Shown: positions 45,214 to 54,495 of the stretch, in pieces
Layout of the letters: every line of letters starts with the position of its first letter
How positions within the stretch are numbered: the stretch's first letter is position 1
Assembly: GCA_937967325.1 (NCBI GenBank)
Contig: CALBSQ010000162.1
Span: 1 to 60,467 of the forward strand
Source of the DNA: an uncultured Chloroflexota bacterium
GTDB taxonomy: Bacteria; Chloroflexota; UBA4733
Length of the DNA stretch: 60,467 nt
Reading direction: 5' to 3'
Notes under the pieces: model-generated
The model's database searches: none
Told to the model about the DNA's origin: nothing
The model's input: the letters and a program-made list of their open reading frames with translations, nothing else
Position numbers and translations under genes: made by a program

Positions 45214-46287
45214 TCACCCGCGGCGCGGCCTCCCTTCCACGATCGACACCGCCGGCGACGGCGTGGGGATGACGCGCGTCAGCGCGAGTCCTGCCGCCTC
45301 GAACAGTGCCTGGAACTCTGCCGGCGTCCGGCACCGTCCGCTCTCCGTAAGGATCAACATGACCAGGTCGGTGAACTTCGCTGGAGACGGCCCCGCACCC
45401 GGAAGAATGACCGGGTCGATCACCAGGAGCCGGCCCGCGGGCCCCATCGCCTGCAGGCAGTGCCGCAGCACCACGATGGCCGCGCCATCGTCGCGATCCA
45501 TCAGAACATTCTTGATGAGGTACGCATCCGCGCCCGCCGGCACCCCCGCGAGCATAGTGCCGTTCACCACGGCACACCGCTCAGCCAGACCCGCGGCAGT
45601 CATCCTGGCCCGTGCTCCCTCGACCACGTGTGGCAAGTCAAAGAGGATGCCGCGCATGGCCGGGTTGGCCCGGAGGAGGGCGATCAGGAGGGCGCCCTGT
45701 CCACCGCCGATGTCGACGAGGGTGTGGATGTCGGAGAAGTCATAGGCGGCAAGGATGGCGGGAGTGACCATGCCGGAGAGGTTCGTCATCGCCGCGTCAA
45801 AGGTCGCGCTGAAGTCCGCGTGCTGGGCGAGGTACGGATAGATCGGCGTGCCGAAGGCCAGCTCGAACCCGGCGTGTCCCGTCTGGACCGTCTCCAGGAG
45901 GTGGTCGAACGCCCGCAGGTACTCCTCGGAGCCGAACAGGCAGGCGAATGCGCGCAGCGAGCTGGGCGTGTCGCTGCGGAGACAGTCGCCGAGGGGGGTA
46001 AGGGCGAAGACGCCGGGCTCGGCCTCGGTGAACACGCCGACGCTGGCCAGTGCCCGCAGCAGTCGGGAGAGCGTGTCGGGATGCGCCCCGACCGCCGCCG
46101 CGATCTCCGGCGCGCTCCTTGGGCCGTCCTGCAGGAGGTCGGCCACGCCGAGCTGGGCGGCGACGTGCAGGGCCCGCCCGACCACGAAGCCGTTCAGCAG
46201 TGCATGCAACGTGGCGGCCGGTGGCAGTCCACGACCGGCGGCACCTGGGTCCTGTCTCATCTGGGAGGGCACATCGGATGTGGCCAT
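45214..46287 (-). CDS. SAM-dependent O-methyltransferase-fold protein lacking the catalytic His
   Basis: 357 residues. N-terminal dimerisation/winged-helix region (GRALHVAAQLGVADLLQDG), SAM-binding VDIGGGQG near residue 190, and the C-terminal segment IKNVLMDRDDGAA. In family-2 small-molecule O-methyltransferases the last is LHDWxD with His as the base; here that position is Met263. Related proteins without the base, such as RdmB, are hydroxylases rather than methyltransferases. ATG follows ACAGGAGGTGG. It is the last minus-strand gene of the redox cluster. Confidence 0.85.
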   Translation of the reverse strand: MATSDVPSQMRQDPGAAGRGLPPAATLHALLNGFVVGRALHVAAQLGVADLLQDGPRSAPEIAAAVGAHPDTLSRLLRALASVGVFTEAEPGVFALTPLGDCLRSDTPSSLRAFACLFGSEEYLRAFDHLLETVQTGHAGFELAFGTPIYPYLAQHADFSATFDAAMTNLSGMVTPAILAAYDFSDIHTLVDIGGGQGALLIALLRANPAMRGILFDLPHVVEGARARMTAAGLAERCAVVNGTMLAGVPAGADAYLIKNVLMDRDDGAAIVVLRHCLQAMGPAGRLLVIDPVILPGAGPSPAKFTDLVMLILTESGRCRTPAEFQALFEAAGLALTRVIPTPSPAVSIVEGRPRRG

Positions 46288-46512
46288 GCTCCACCTCCTG
46301 TATTGGTCAAGATGGGCCGCCCCATTTATGCCGGTTTTCGAGGTGGATGTCTACCGAGAACTGCGCGGCGAGGTCCCTCGCACTGGGCGGTCGTGCCGCA
46401 CCTTGATGCACTCCTGACGCAATCGGGCGTGGGGAGTTTCCACCGCGCCGCGCCGCGTCAGGGCCCGGGGGCATACGGTCTGCAGGTCGCTCGTCGGCGT
46501 CGCCGATCCTGA

Positions 46513-46889
46513 AGACCTGGTAGAGGCGGCACCCCCGTCCTCTCCTTCCATGGCGTCCACAGCTCTCGCCTGGCGCTGTACCGCCCTCCGGGCTTCGTTG
46601 CCGAGCGCGGGAGGAGGTGACCGAGGTCGCACTGCTCGGCGCGCCCTGGGGCTTCCGGCCGGAGGACATCACCATGGCCGTCCACCTCTGGGATGGTGAC
46701 CAGAATCGTCTCATCCCGCGGACGCATGCGCAGTATTTAGCCCGCGCCCTCCCGCAGAGCCAGCTCACCGTCTGCCCGGGCGAGGGACACCTCCTGATCG
46801 TGGATCACATGGACGAGATCCTCCGGGCTGCCCTCGGCGGAGCGGGAGAGCAGCAACAGCCGGGGATAATCCGACCGCTCGCTGCGTAG
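46513..46889 (+). pseudogene. Alpha/beta-hydrolase remnant with internal deletion
   Basis: One frame from 46513 reads RPGRGGTPVLSFHGVHSSR to VAERGR before a TGA at about 46618, matching the start of an alpha/beta hydrolase (oxyanion HG motif). A second frame from 46617 reads EVALLGAPWGFRPED and VHLWDGDQNRLIP, then GEGHLLIVDH, which is the family C-terminus with Asp and His. The middle with the nucleophile Ser (about 150 residues) is missing and the two parts are out of frame. Also lacks a proper start. Confidence 0.65.
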
Positions 46890-47090
46890 CCTCGTCCGGA
46901 CGGTATGATCGGTCCGGTCCACACACAGGGGTAGCCCAGACCACGAGCCCGTCGTCGGCCCACGACACACGGTAGTGATACCAGCGGCAGGGTTGTTGGG
47001 TCTCCCGGCTTGCGCGGTACGTCCAGCGTGGCGAACGCGAACGTCGTCGCCCAGGCGTCCTGGGCGGGGCGGGTCCGTGGGCCGACGTGC

Positions 47091-48749
47091 TCAGCCGTTG
47101 CCGAGCACGCCGGCAAGCACCCGGTCGAGCGTCGCTCGCGGTTTGGACGCGGCCGTACTGGCGCGCCAGGCCACGTGCCCGTCCGGTCGCACCAGCACCG
47201 CGCCATCGCACTCGACCCCGTAGGCGGCCGGCCAGGTCCCGTCCGGATCGGCCAGGTCGCCGCCGGGACCGACGGTGTACGCGTGCAGCGGGACATGCCG
47301 CTCTGCAGCGACCGCCAGGCCCTCACGTCGCCACGCTTCCCCCGCCGCGCCAGCGAGCAGCACGAAGGCGGCGCCGAACAGGTCAAGCGTCGAGCGACGC
47401 TCGCCGCCGTGCTCCAGCCACGTATGTGGGGCGCGGCAACCGGGGCTGGCGGTTGGCACGTATTCCGTCACTGGGTTGGCGACCTCGGGAGGCAGGGTCC
47501 CGTCCGGGACGACCGCGGCCGACGCGTAGGCGGCGCCGAAGATGAGGCCCAGCTCGTTGAAGAGCTCGGGGCGACCGCTCCGGAGCCCGGCGTCGCGCGG
47601 GCGGCCCGCCTCCTCGGCGCTCCCCGCGTCGACCCGGCGTAGGGAGGTCAGGTTCGCCAGCGTCTGCTCGGTGACCCGGCGGCCCACCGGCTCCCGCTCG
47701 TCGCGGTAGGTGTCGAGCAGCGCCGGTCCGGCCCAGTCCCCCAACACGGCCGCCAGCTTCCAGGCCAGGTTATGGGCGTCCTGGATGCCGGTGTTCATGC
47801 CGAAGCCGCCGGCCGGGGGCATCTCGTGCGCGGCGTCGCCCATGAGGAATACCCGCCCCTCGGCGAAGCGCTCGGCGACGCGCGCCGCCGAGCTCCACGG
47901 CGCCACCCGGGCGATCTCCACCGCCAGGTCCGGTACGCCCATCGCCGCCCGCAGCAGCGCGACGCAGCGCTCCGGCGTGAAGTCCTCGGCGCGCTGCCCG
48001 GCGCTGGGGAAGTAGAAGGCCTGGTAGTACCAGCGCGTCGCGCCGTCGACGGCGAGGAGCACCCCGGCCGCGCCCGGCTGCTGGATGAAACACAGGTTCA
48101 GCGAGCGGCCCGCGACCCAGGGGGTGAGGTCGGCGCGGAAGAGGATGTTGATCGAGTGGCCCAGCCCGGCCGGCCCCTCCATGCGGATGCCAAGCAGCTC
48201 GCGGACGCGGCTGTGGGCGCCGTCGGCGCCGACGAGGTAGCGCGCCCGCACGTACGTCTCCTCGCCGCCGGCCCGGTCGAGGACGGTGGCCGTGACACCG
48301 GCATCGTCTTGGGAGAGGGTGACGAGCTCGCAGCCGAAGCGAACCTCGCCCAGCCCGCGCTGACCGATCGCGGCGAGCAGGGCCGGCTCCAGCACCTCCT
48401 GGGAGGTGGTGCAGGCCAGGGTCGGGCTGAGCGCCGCCATCGCGTCCGAGTCTGCCATGGCCAAGACCACGCGGCGTACCTCCTCGCCCGCCAGGGTCTT
48501 GGCCCAGATGGCGTGGCGGGCCAGCTCGGGCGGCAGGCCGATCGCGCGCACCGCCCGCTCCAGCCCGATCTGCCGGAAGACCTCCATGCTGCGCGTATTG
48601 ACGAGCCGCGCCTTCGGGTAGAGCGAGGCGCCGGGGTGGCGCTCGATCAGCAGCGACGGCACGCCGTGGCGAGCGAGTAGCAGCGAGGCGCACAGCCCGA
48701 CGGGGCCGCCGCCAACAATGAGCACCGGGACCTCAACCGGTGTCATCAT
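47091..48749 (-). CDS. FAD-dependent aromatic-hydroxylase-type monooxygenase
   Basis: 552 residues. ATG at 48749 with GGAGGAAGG upstream. Class A flavin monooxygenase motifs: VLIVGGGPVGLC, VGADGAHSRVR and MGDAAHEMPPAGGFGMNTG. The C-terminal 160 residues form a thioredoxin-like domain as in phenol and polyketide hydroxylases. Uses FAD and NAD(P)H to insert oxygen in an aromatic substrate. Shares the minus strand with two other FAD enzymes; gap to the next upstream gene is 136 bp. Likely a tailoring enzyme (inference). Confidence 0.9.
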   Translation of the reverse strand: MMTPVEVPVLIVGGGPVGLCASLLLARHGVPSLLIERHPGASLYPKARLVNTRSMEVFRQIGLERAVRAIGLPPELARHAIWAKTLAGEEVRRVVLAMADSDAMAALSPTLACTTSQEVLEPALLAAIGQRGLGEVRFGCELVTLSQDDAGVTATVLDRAGGEETYVRARYLVGADGAHSRVRELLGIRMEGPAGLGHSINILFRADLTPWVAGRSLNLCFIQQPGAAGVLLAVDGATRWYYQAFYFPSAGQRAEDFTPERCVALLRAAMGVPDLAVEIARVAPWSSAARVAERFAEGRVFLMGDAAHEMPPAGGFGMNTGIQDAHNLAWKLAAVLGDWAGPALLDTYRDEREPVGRRVTEQTLANLTSLRRVDAGSAEEAGRPRDAGLRSGRPELFNELGLIFGAAYASAAVVPDGTLPPEVANPVTEYVPTASPGCRAPHTWLEHGGERRSTLDLFGAAFVLLAGAAGEAWRREGLAVAAERHVPLHAYTVGPGGDLADPDGTWPAAYGVECDGAVLVRPDGHVAWRASTAASKPRATLDRVLAGVLGNG

Positions 48750-48885
48750 CACCTTCCTCCATGCGCTCAGTTCCTCCAGGCGCCGCTGCTCGGTCGGACT
48801 ACTCCCATGGACGTAGCGACTCTGATGAACCGCTTCGCCGTCGGTTTCGGGTCGCTCTGGCTGACTCATTCCATGCTCCTCACAG

Positions 48886-50109
48886 TCAGGCCGCGCGCTG
48901 CGTGGCCTCGAACAACCGGCGCACCTCCTCAGGGGTCCGGGCGCGGAACTCGTCGGAGGTCACTGTGCCGACGGAGATGCCAACGTAAGCGTCCACGAGG
49001 TCCTGGTCCTCCCGCATCGCCGCGCGGAGCAGGCGTGCCTCGGGCGGGTCCGGCCGGAACTCGGCGGCGCGGCAGGTGGCGTCCAGCGAGGGAAAGGCGG
49101 CATCGTTCCGTCTCTCCTCGTAGGTGGCCAGGGCGATGTCGAGCGGCTGTCGTCCGGATAGCCCCGCGTCGGCGGCCTCCACCAGTCGCTCGACGTCGAG
49201 AAAGGCGTCCGTGATCCCCTGGGCCCGGATCGGGTCCTGGCAGAACCCCGCGTCGCCTACGAGGGCCCACCCCGGCCCGTAGGCCCGGCGGACGACGTTG
49301 ATCAGGTCGGCGCTCCCTCGAAACCGCTCGACCTGCCGCGCCGCCCGGACCCGCTCCGCGAACGTCGGGGCGATCTCCAATGCCCGGTGATAGCTCCGCG
49401 CGATATCCGCGCGGAACGCCGGGAAGTTTGCCATGGCCGACTGGACGAGCACCATGCTCAGTCCGTCGTTCGTAGGTATCGAGACGAACATGCAGCGCCG
49501 GGACGACGAGTGCGATCCCTCGACGCCGTGCAGCGGCAGGTCGGCCCAGTAGGCGTAGTAGCCGAAGGTTTGCAGCGGCGCTGCTCGCAACGCCGAGGCG
49601 TGGACGGCCCGAGCGACCGGGGAGCGCTTCCCGTCAGCGCCGACGACGAGTCGCGCCAGCTCGACGACCCCGGTCCCCGCGCGGGTCCGCCCCCGGATCC
49701 CCCGGACCCGGGCCTCTTCCCAGCGCACGTCCTCGAAGACGAAGCGTTCCCGGAGCTCGACGCCCGCGCGCACCGCGGCGTCCACCAGGAGCTTGTCCAG
49801 CACGGTGCGACGAGGGCCCACCTCGCCGGGAATGTCTGGTGGCGGCGGCGCGTCGCCAGCCAGCGACGGCTCGCCCTCGCGGTGCATGGTCCGGCCGAGA
49901 ACCGCCGGGCAGTTCGTCGCGAGCACCGCGCCGAGCAGCCCCCAACGGTGTAAGGCGCGAGCGCCGGGGAGGCGCACGTAGTGCGTCGAGATCGTATCGC
50001 TGGGGAACGTGGCCCTATCGACGAGGAGGACGCGGTAGCCTTTGCGCGCGAGGAGCAGGGCGGTGGGCGAGCCCGCGCAGCGCGCCCCGACGACGATCAC
50101 GTCATACAT
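48886..50109 (-). CDS. FAD-dependent oxidoreductase (geranylgeranyl-reductase-like)
   Basis: 407 residues. FAD-binding DVIVVGARCAGSPTALLLA, VVGADGKRSPVAR, and GWALVGDAGFCQDPIRAQG. It is a close paralogue of 51288-52496 (same start MYDVIVVGARCAGSPTA, RVLLVDRA-FPSDT, and PxxAQGI-DAF). ATG follows GGGAGGCGG. Reduces or hydroxylates a hydrophobic substrate; exact reaction unknown. Confidence 0.9.
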   Translation of the reverse strand: MYDVIVVGARCAGSPTALLLARKGYRVLLVDRATFPSDTISTHYVRLPGARALHRWGLLGAVLATNCPAVLGRTMHREGEPSLAGDAPPPPDIPGEVGPRRTVLDKLLVDAAVRAGVELRERFVFEDVRWEEARVRGIRGRTRAGTGVVELARLVVGADGKRSPVARAVHASALRAAPLQTFGYYAYWADLPLHGVEGSHSSSRRCMFVSIPTNDGLSMVLVQSAMANFPAFRADIARSYHRALEIAPTFAERVRAARQVERFRGSADLINVVRRAYGPGWALVGDAGFCQDPIRAQGITDAFLDVERLVEAADAGLSGRQPLDIALATYEERRNDAAFPSLDATCRAAEFRPDPPEARLLRAAMREDQDLVDAYVGISVGTVTSDEFRARTPEEVRRLFEATQRAA

Positions 50110-50259
50110 CGAGCCGCCTCCCGCTCCCGCAGAAGCGCAATCTCAGCGGGCAAACTTGGCTGCTCGTCCATATGGAGACTCCTGCACTTGCCCGCCTCCG
50201 ACTGCGACTGGAAACCGTGCTGATTGACGGGCGCTCCTCTGACGCTTCCCCCTAATCGG

Positions 50260-51237
50260 TCACCAACGACGCAGCAACTCCTCGGCCTCGCCAGCAAGCT
50301 CTCGCACGATCTCTGCCGCCGGCTGCACCCGCTTGACCGATCCCACTGACTCGCCGGCCCACAGCGACATCGCGTCGATGGCGCCAGTCGTGCCTTGATC
50401 GACCGCCAGGGAGTCGAATCGGTGCACCGTCTGCCGCGTTCCGTCCAAGTTGGGCGTTTCGCCGACGACCTCACCGGGAAAGGCCGTCGCGCCGGCGATA
50501 CAAGAACGTAGGACGCGGTGCGGCGCGTTCGGCCAGTTCGTCGAGAAGGCCTCGGTATACACCGTGTCCGTCGTCTGCGCGGCGATCAGGGCCGCGACGT
50601 AGGCAGGATGAGCGTTGGACTCCTCGGACGCGACGAAGCGCGTACCCACGCGCACGCCGCTCGCCCCGGCCGCGAGCGCCGCAGCGAGCGCGCGACCCGT
50701 ACCGATTCCGCCCGCCGCGAGCACCGGGATCTGGACCACGTCCAGCACGTCACCCAGGAGCGCCAGCACGCCAATCGTGCCGCGCACGTGTCCTCCCGCG
50801 CCGACCCCTTGGGCCACGATCAGATCGCAGCCGGCCTGCTCGGCGGCCACTGCTTCATCCCGCGAGCCCACCTGCCAAGAGACCAGCGCCCCGTTTCGAT
50901 GCACCATCTCGACTACATCGCGCATTGGCCAGTGGTAGAAGAACTCGACCACCCGCGCCTCGCGGGCGGCGAGCTCAAGAGAATCCGGGGGGATGTCCTC
51001 CGGATGTGCCATGACGAAGTTGACGCCAAAGGGTCGGGGCGTGAGCAGACGCGTGCGCTCGAGCAAGGACGTAACGCCCGGGACCCTGTCGCCGCCCGGC
51101 CGCGCCGCGCCGATCATCCCAAGGCCCCCGGCATTGGATACCGCCGCCGCTAGCTCCGGTGGCGCCACGGCGCCCATCCCCGCTTGTTGAATCGGGACCG
51201 AACAACCGACCAACTCCGTGAAGCGCGTGCTGAGCAT
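50260..51237 (-). CDS. Nitronate monooxygenase (2-nitropropane-dioxygenase-like)
   Basis: 325 residues. FMN-barrel protein with the start PIQQAGMGAVAPPELAAAVS, GGLGMIG, the catalytic-region AQGVGAGGHVRG, and AAGGIGTGRALAAAL for phosphate binding. ATG follows GGAAGGAGACAGGCG. Oxidises alkyl nitronates in characterised members; some homologues act in fatty-acid or polyketide synthesis. 50 bp from the upstream FAD gene, so probably the same transcript. Confidence 0.92.
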   Translation of the reverse strand: MLSTRFTELVGCSVPIQQAGMGAVAPPELAAAVSNAGGLGMIGAARPGGDRVPGVTSLLERTRLLTPRPFGVNFVMAHPEDIPPDSLELAAREARVVEFFYHWPMRDVVEMVHRNGALVSWQVGSRDEAVAAEQAGCDLIVAQGVGAGGHVRGTIGVLALLGDVLDVVQIPVLAAGGIGTGRALAAALAAGASGVRVGTRFVASEESNAHPAYVAALIAAQTTDTVYTEAFSTNWPNAPHRVLRSCIAGATAFPGEVVGETPNLDGTRQTVHRFDSLAVDQGTTGAIDAMSLWAGESVGSVKRVQPAAEIVRELAGEAEELLRRW

Positions 51238-51287
51238 CGCCTGTCTCCTTCCTGTGTCCCCGGATCAAGTCCGCCAACCGTAAGCCT

Positions 51288-52496
51288 TCACGTCGCGGCC
51301 CGCCGCAACATGCGCGCGATATTCTCCGGCGCGAAGAACTCTTCGCGCGGCACCGTGCCAAGCTCGACGCCGTAGAAGCGGTCCGTGTCCGCCTGGTTTC
51401 CCCGAAGCGCGGCCCGCAACCGCAGCAGCTCGGGAGGGAAGGGACCGAGCTGGGTCTCGCGCAGCGTCCGCTCGAACACGGGTATCCCAGCGGCGTCGCG
51501 GCGGCGCTCGTAGTCTTCCAGGGACGCCTCTAGGTCCTCGTGACCGGAGAGGCCCCGGTCGATGGACTCGGCCAGCAGGTCGGCGTCGCGGAAGGCGTCG
51601 AGGATCCCCTGGGCCAGCAGGGGATCTTGGTGATAGGAGGCATCCCCCACCAGCGCCCAGCCCGGGCCGTAGGGCCGGCGCACGATGTTCGGGAGGTCGG
51701 CGGTCCCCCCGAAGGCTTCGGCCTGACGGCCCTGCCGCACGCGCTCGGCCAGGTCCGGCGCCAGGGCGAGCGCCGCGTGGTAGTTCCGGCGGATGTCCGC
51801 GCGAAAAGCCCGGAAGTCCCCGATCGCGCCCTGGACCCCCACCATGGTGAGGCCGTCGTTCGTGGGGAAGGCGATGAGGACCCGCCGGGACTCCGGGAAG
51901 AACGCCACCTCGACGCCCTCGACGGGGACGTCGGCCCAATAGGTCCAGTAGGCGAACGTCCACGCCGGCGCCTGCTGCCGGACGGGCGCGCCGGCGACGC
52001 GGGCCACGAGGGAGTGCAGGCCGTCGGCGCCGACGACGAGCCGCGCCCGCTCCTCGACGGGCGTCCCGGCCGCGGTGCGTCCCCGAATCCCGGCCACCCG
52101 CCCGTCGTCCCAGAGGAGGTCCGTCACCGGGTGGCGCTCCCGTACCTCGGCCCCCGCTTCGGCCGCGGCGTTGACCAGGAGCTTGTCCAGCACTCTGCGC
52201 CGCGGCGCGAGGTCGCCGGGCACGTCGGCGACGCCGGGCGGATATCCGCTCAGGGGGAAGTCGCCGAACGTCGTGGTGCGCTTGCGGATGGGCGGGCAGT
52301 TCGTCGCGAGGACGCGGTCGAGCAGGCCCCAGTCCTTGAGCCGGCGCACGCCCGGCAGGCGGACGAAGTGGTTGCGAAAGGTGTCGCTGGGGAAGGCGGC
52401 TCGATCGACGAGGAGGACGCGGTACCCCTTGCGCGCCAGGAGCATCGCGGTGGGCGAGCCCGCGCAGCGCGCCCCGACGACGATCACGTCATACAT
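51288..52496 (-). CDS. FAD-dependent oxidoreductase (geranylgeranyl-reductase-like)
   Basis: 402 residues from the ATG at 52496 (AAGGGTG upstream); a longer start at 52556 adds residues not shared with its paralogue. FAD motifs DVIVVGARCAGSPTAMLLA, VVGADGLHSLVAR and GWALVGDASYHQDPLLAQG. Tandem-type paralogue of 48886-50109, with the nitronate monooxygenase in between. Reaction unknown. Confidence 0.9.
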   Translation of the reverse strand: MYDVIVVGARCAGSPTAMLLARKGYRVLLVDRAAFPSDTFRNHFVRLPGVRRLKDWGLLDRVLATNCPPIRKRTTTFGDFPLSGYPPGVADVPGDLAPRRRVLDKLLVNAAAEAGAEVRERHPVTDLLWDDGRVAGIRGRTAAGTPVEERARLVVGADGLHSLVARVAGAPVRQQAPAWTFAYWTYWADVPVEGVEVAFFPESRRVLIAFPTNDGLTMVGVQGAIGDFRAFRADIRRNYHAALALAPDLAERVRQGRQAEAFGGTADLPNIVRRPYGPGWALVGDASYHQDPLLAQGILDAFRDADLLAESIDRGLSGHEDLEASLEDYERRRDAAGIPVFERTLRETQLGPFPPELLRLRAALRGNQADTDRFYGVELGTVPREEFFAPENIARMLRRAAT

Positions 52497-52673
52497 CGCA
52501 TCACCCTTGCGCGCAACCAGTCGATCATATGGCGCGTCGGCGGTTTCGGCCACCATCAGACTTTAGGGTCCGGCAAGGACCCTGCGCTCGAGGTGAGCCG
52601 CTACCGCCCCGCCGAAGTCTGCCCCCCACCTTTTGGGGCCAAAGCTTGGCAGCTGCGGACCCAAGACTCCCTG

Positions 52674-53477
52674 CTAGCCGAGCTGAAGCTCGGGCGGGAC
52701 CTCGGGGTTCATCAATGAGGCCCCCCCATCCACCCGGATGACCTGTCCCGTGACAAAGCTGGCGCCGTCCGCGCATAGCAGGGCCACGACGTTCCCGACG
52801 TCCGCCGGGGTGGCCAGCCGGCCCATCGGGGTCCACCCCCGTTGGTGCCAGCCGCGCAGGAGGTCTTGCGCCTGCGGTGGCAGGGTGTTCAGCACGCTAT
52901 CCTCGGTCCAGCCCGGGCTGACCGCGTTCACCGTGATCCCGCGCTTGGCCAAGGCCACCGCGACGTAGCGGACCGCCGACTCCAGCGCCGCCTTGGCGGA
53001 GCCCATGGCCACATACGGTTGTAAGCCGCCCGTGCGACTCCCGGTCGCGTACGTCAGGGCGAGGATTCTCCCCCCGTCCGGCATGAGGAGGGCTGCCTCC
53101 CGGGCCCCGACCAGGAACGCCTTGGCCTGGGAATCGAAGGCCGCGTCCCACTGGTCCAGGGTGATGTCCAGCGGGGGAGAGAAAAAGGCCGGGAGCTCCG
53201 GCAGCGCGTTGCTCACAAAGATATCCAGCGTGCCAAACTCGGCGTGCACCCGGCGGAACAGCTGGCTGATCGCCTCCGGGCGCGTGACGTCCGCTTGGAC
53301 GACGAACCCCTCGGCTCCACGTTCCCGGACCTTGGCCAGGGTAGCACTGGCGGCCGTCTCATGCTGATAATAGTGGATGGCCAGCTTGACTCCGTGTTCG
53401 GCCAGCTTGAGCGCGATCCCCCGGCCGATCCCGCGCGAGCTGCCCGTGATCAGGGCATGCTTTCCAGTGAGGGCCAT
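52674..53477 (-). CDS. Short-chain reductase, FabL-like (Tyr-x6-Lys)
   Basis: 267 residues from the ATG at 53477, which has ACGGAGGTCGAT upstream. Rossmann GSSRGIGRG, then Tyr155-x6-Lys162 in PYVAMGSAKAALE. That spacing, instead of the classical Tyr-x3-Lys, is the mark of enoyl-ACP reductases such as Bacillus FabL (Tyr151, Lys158). ITVNAVSPGWTEDSVL and GQVIRVDGGASLM complete the fold. Would reduce an enoyl thioester with NAD(P)H. Paralogue of the next gene upstream. Confidence 0.85.
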   Translation of the reverse strand: MALTGKHALITGSSRGIGRGIALKLAEHGVKLAIHYYQHETAASATLAKVRERGAEGFVVQADVTRPEAISQLFRRVHAEFGTLDIFVSNALPELPAFFSPPLDITLDQWDAAFDSQAKAFLVGAREAALLMPDGGRILALTYATGSRTGGLQPYVAMGSAKAALESAVRYVAVALAKRGITVNAVSPGWTEDSVLNTLPPQAQDLLRGWHQRGWTPMGRLATPADVGNVVALLCADGASFVTGQVIRVDGGASLMNPEVPPELQLG

Positions 53478-53545
53478 ATCGACCTCCGTTCTCCATCGCG
53501 TCGCCCCCTTTTCGGGCGAAGTTTGCGCCCGCGCGGCCACCCGCC

Positions 53546-54349
53546 CTACCCTCGCTGGATCTCGAGCGGGAAGACGGTGTCCATGAGGGAGGCGCCGCCG
53601 TCCACCCCGATGACCTGGCCGGTGATCCAGCCCGCCTCGTCCGAGCAGAGCAGCGCCACGGCGTTGCCCATGTCCGCCGGGGTCGTCAACCGCCCCATCG
53701 GGGTCCAGCCACCCTCGTGCCAGCGCTGGATCGCGGCGTAGACGTCCGGAGGCAGGCCGCTCAGGACGCTGTCCTCGGTGGGCCCGGGGCTGAGGGCATT
53801 CACCGTGATGCCGCGCTTCGCCAGCGCCACCGCGAAGTACCGACAGAGCGCCTCCAGCGCCGCCTTGCCCGCCCCCATGGCGACCCAGGGCTGCCAGCTC
53901 CCCATGCGGGCGCTGGGCGCGTGGGTGATCGCGACGATCCGCCCGCCGTCGGGCATCAGCGTGGCCGCCGCTTGGGCGCCCAGCAGGAACGCCTTCCCCT
54001 GCGAGTCCATCGCCATGTCCCAGTGCTCCGGCCCGATCGCCAAGGGCGGCTGGTAGAACGTGGCGAGCTCCGGCCGCGCGTTGCTCACGAAGATGTCGAG
54101 CGTGCCGAACGCGGCGCCGACCTGCTCGACCATGCGGCGGACGGAGTCGGGGCGCGAGACGTCGGCTTGGACCAGCATCCCGTCCGCGTCGCGCTCCCGG
54201 ATCTGGGCGAGGGTCTGCTGGGCGGCCGCCGCGTTCTGGTAATAGTGGACGGCGACGGTCGCGCCGCGTTCGGCGAGCTTGAGCACGATCCCTCGGCCAA
54301 TGCCCCGTGAGCCACCGGTCACCAGCGCGTGCTTCCCTTTGAGACTCAT
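53546..54349 (-). CDS. FabL-like short-chain reductase homologue with Tyr to Trp change
   Basis: 267 residues, same length as its downstream paralogue. GGSRGIGRG and GQVIGVDGGASLM are intact, but the catalytic Tyr155 is Trp (PWVAMGAGKAALE) while Lys162 is kept. The enzyme may be inactive as a reductase, serve as a partner subunit or bind a ligand. ATG at 54349 with a weak AGG-type site. 68 bp upstream of the intact paralogue. Confidence 0.85.
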   Translation of the reverse strand: MSLKGKHALVTGGSRGIGRGIVLKLAERGATVAVHYYQNAAAAQQTLAQIRERDADGMLVQADVSRPDSVRRMVEQVGAAFGTLDIFVSNARPELATFYQPPLAIGPEHWDMAMDSQGKAFLLGAQAAATLMPDGGRIVAITHAPSARMGSWQPWVAMGAGKAALEALCRYFAVALAKRGITVNALSPGPTEDSVLSGLPPDVYAAIQRWHEGGWTPMGRLTTPADMGNAVALLCSDEAGWITGQVIGVDGGASLMDTVFPLEIQRG

Positions 54350-54495
54350 CTCGCGCTACCTTTCCTCCCTACTCCCCTCCGAGCGTAGCCCGACATGATG
54401 GCTCCATCGTACGGAGCGGACCGAGGGGGCGCTGTCCTGCCACTGGCGCCCGCGCGATCGTCCGCTATCCTTCCTCATGGGAACTCCTTTCCACA

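Noticed and set aside
44657..45745. Plus-strand frame of 362 codons
   Set aside because: It overlaps the methyltransferase in antisense and has no coherent domain; only the zinc-ribbon-like piece is worth note.
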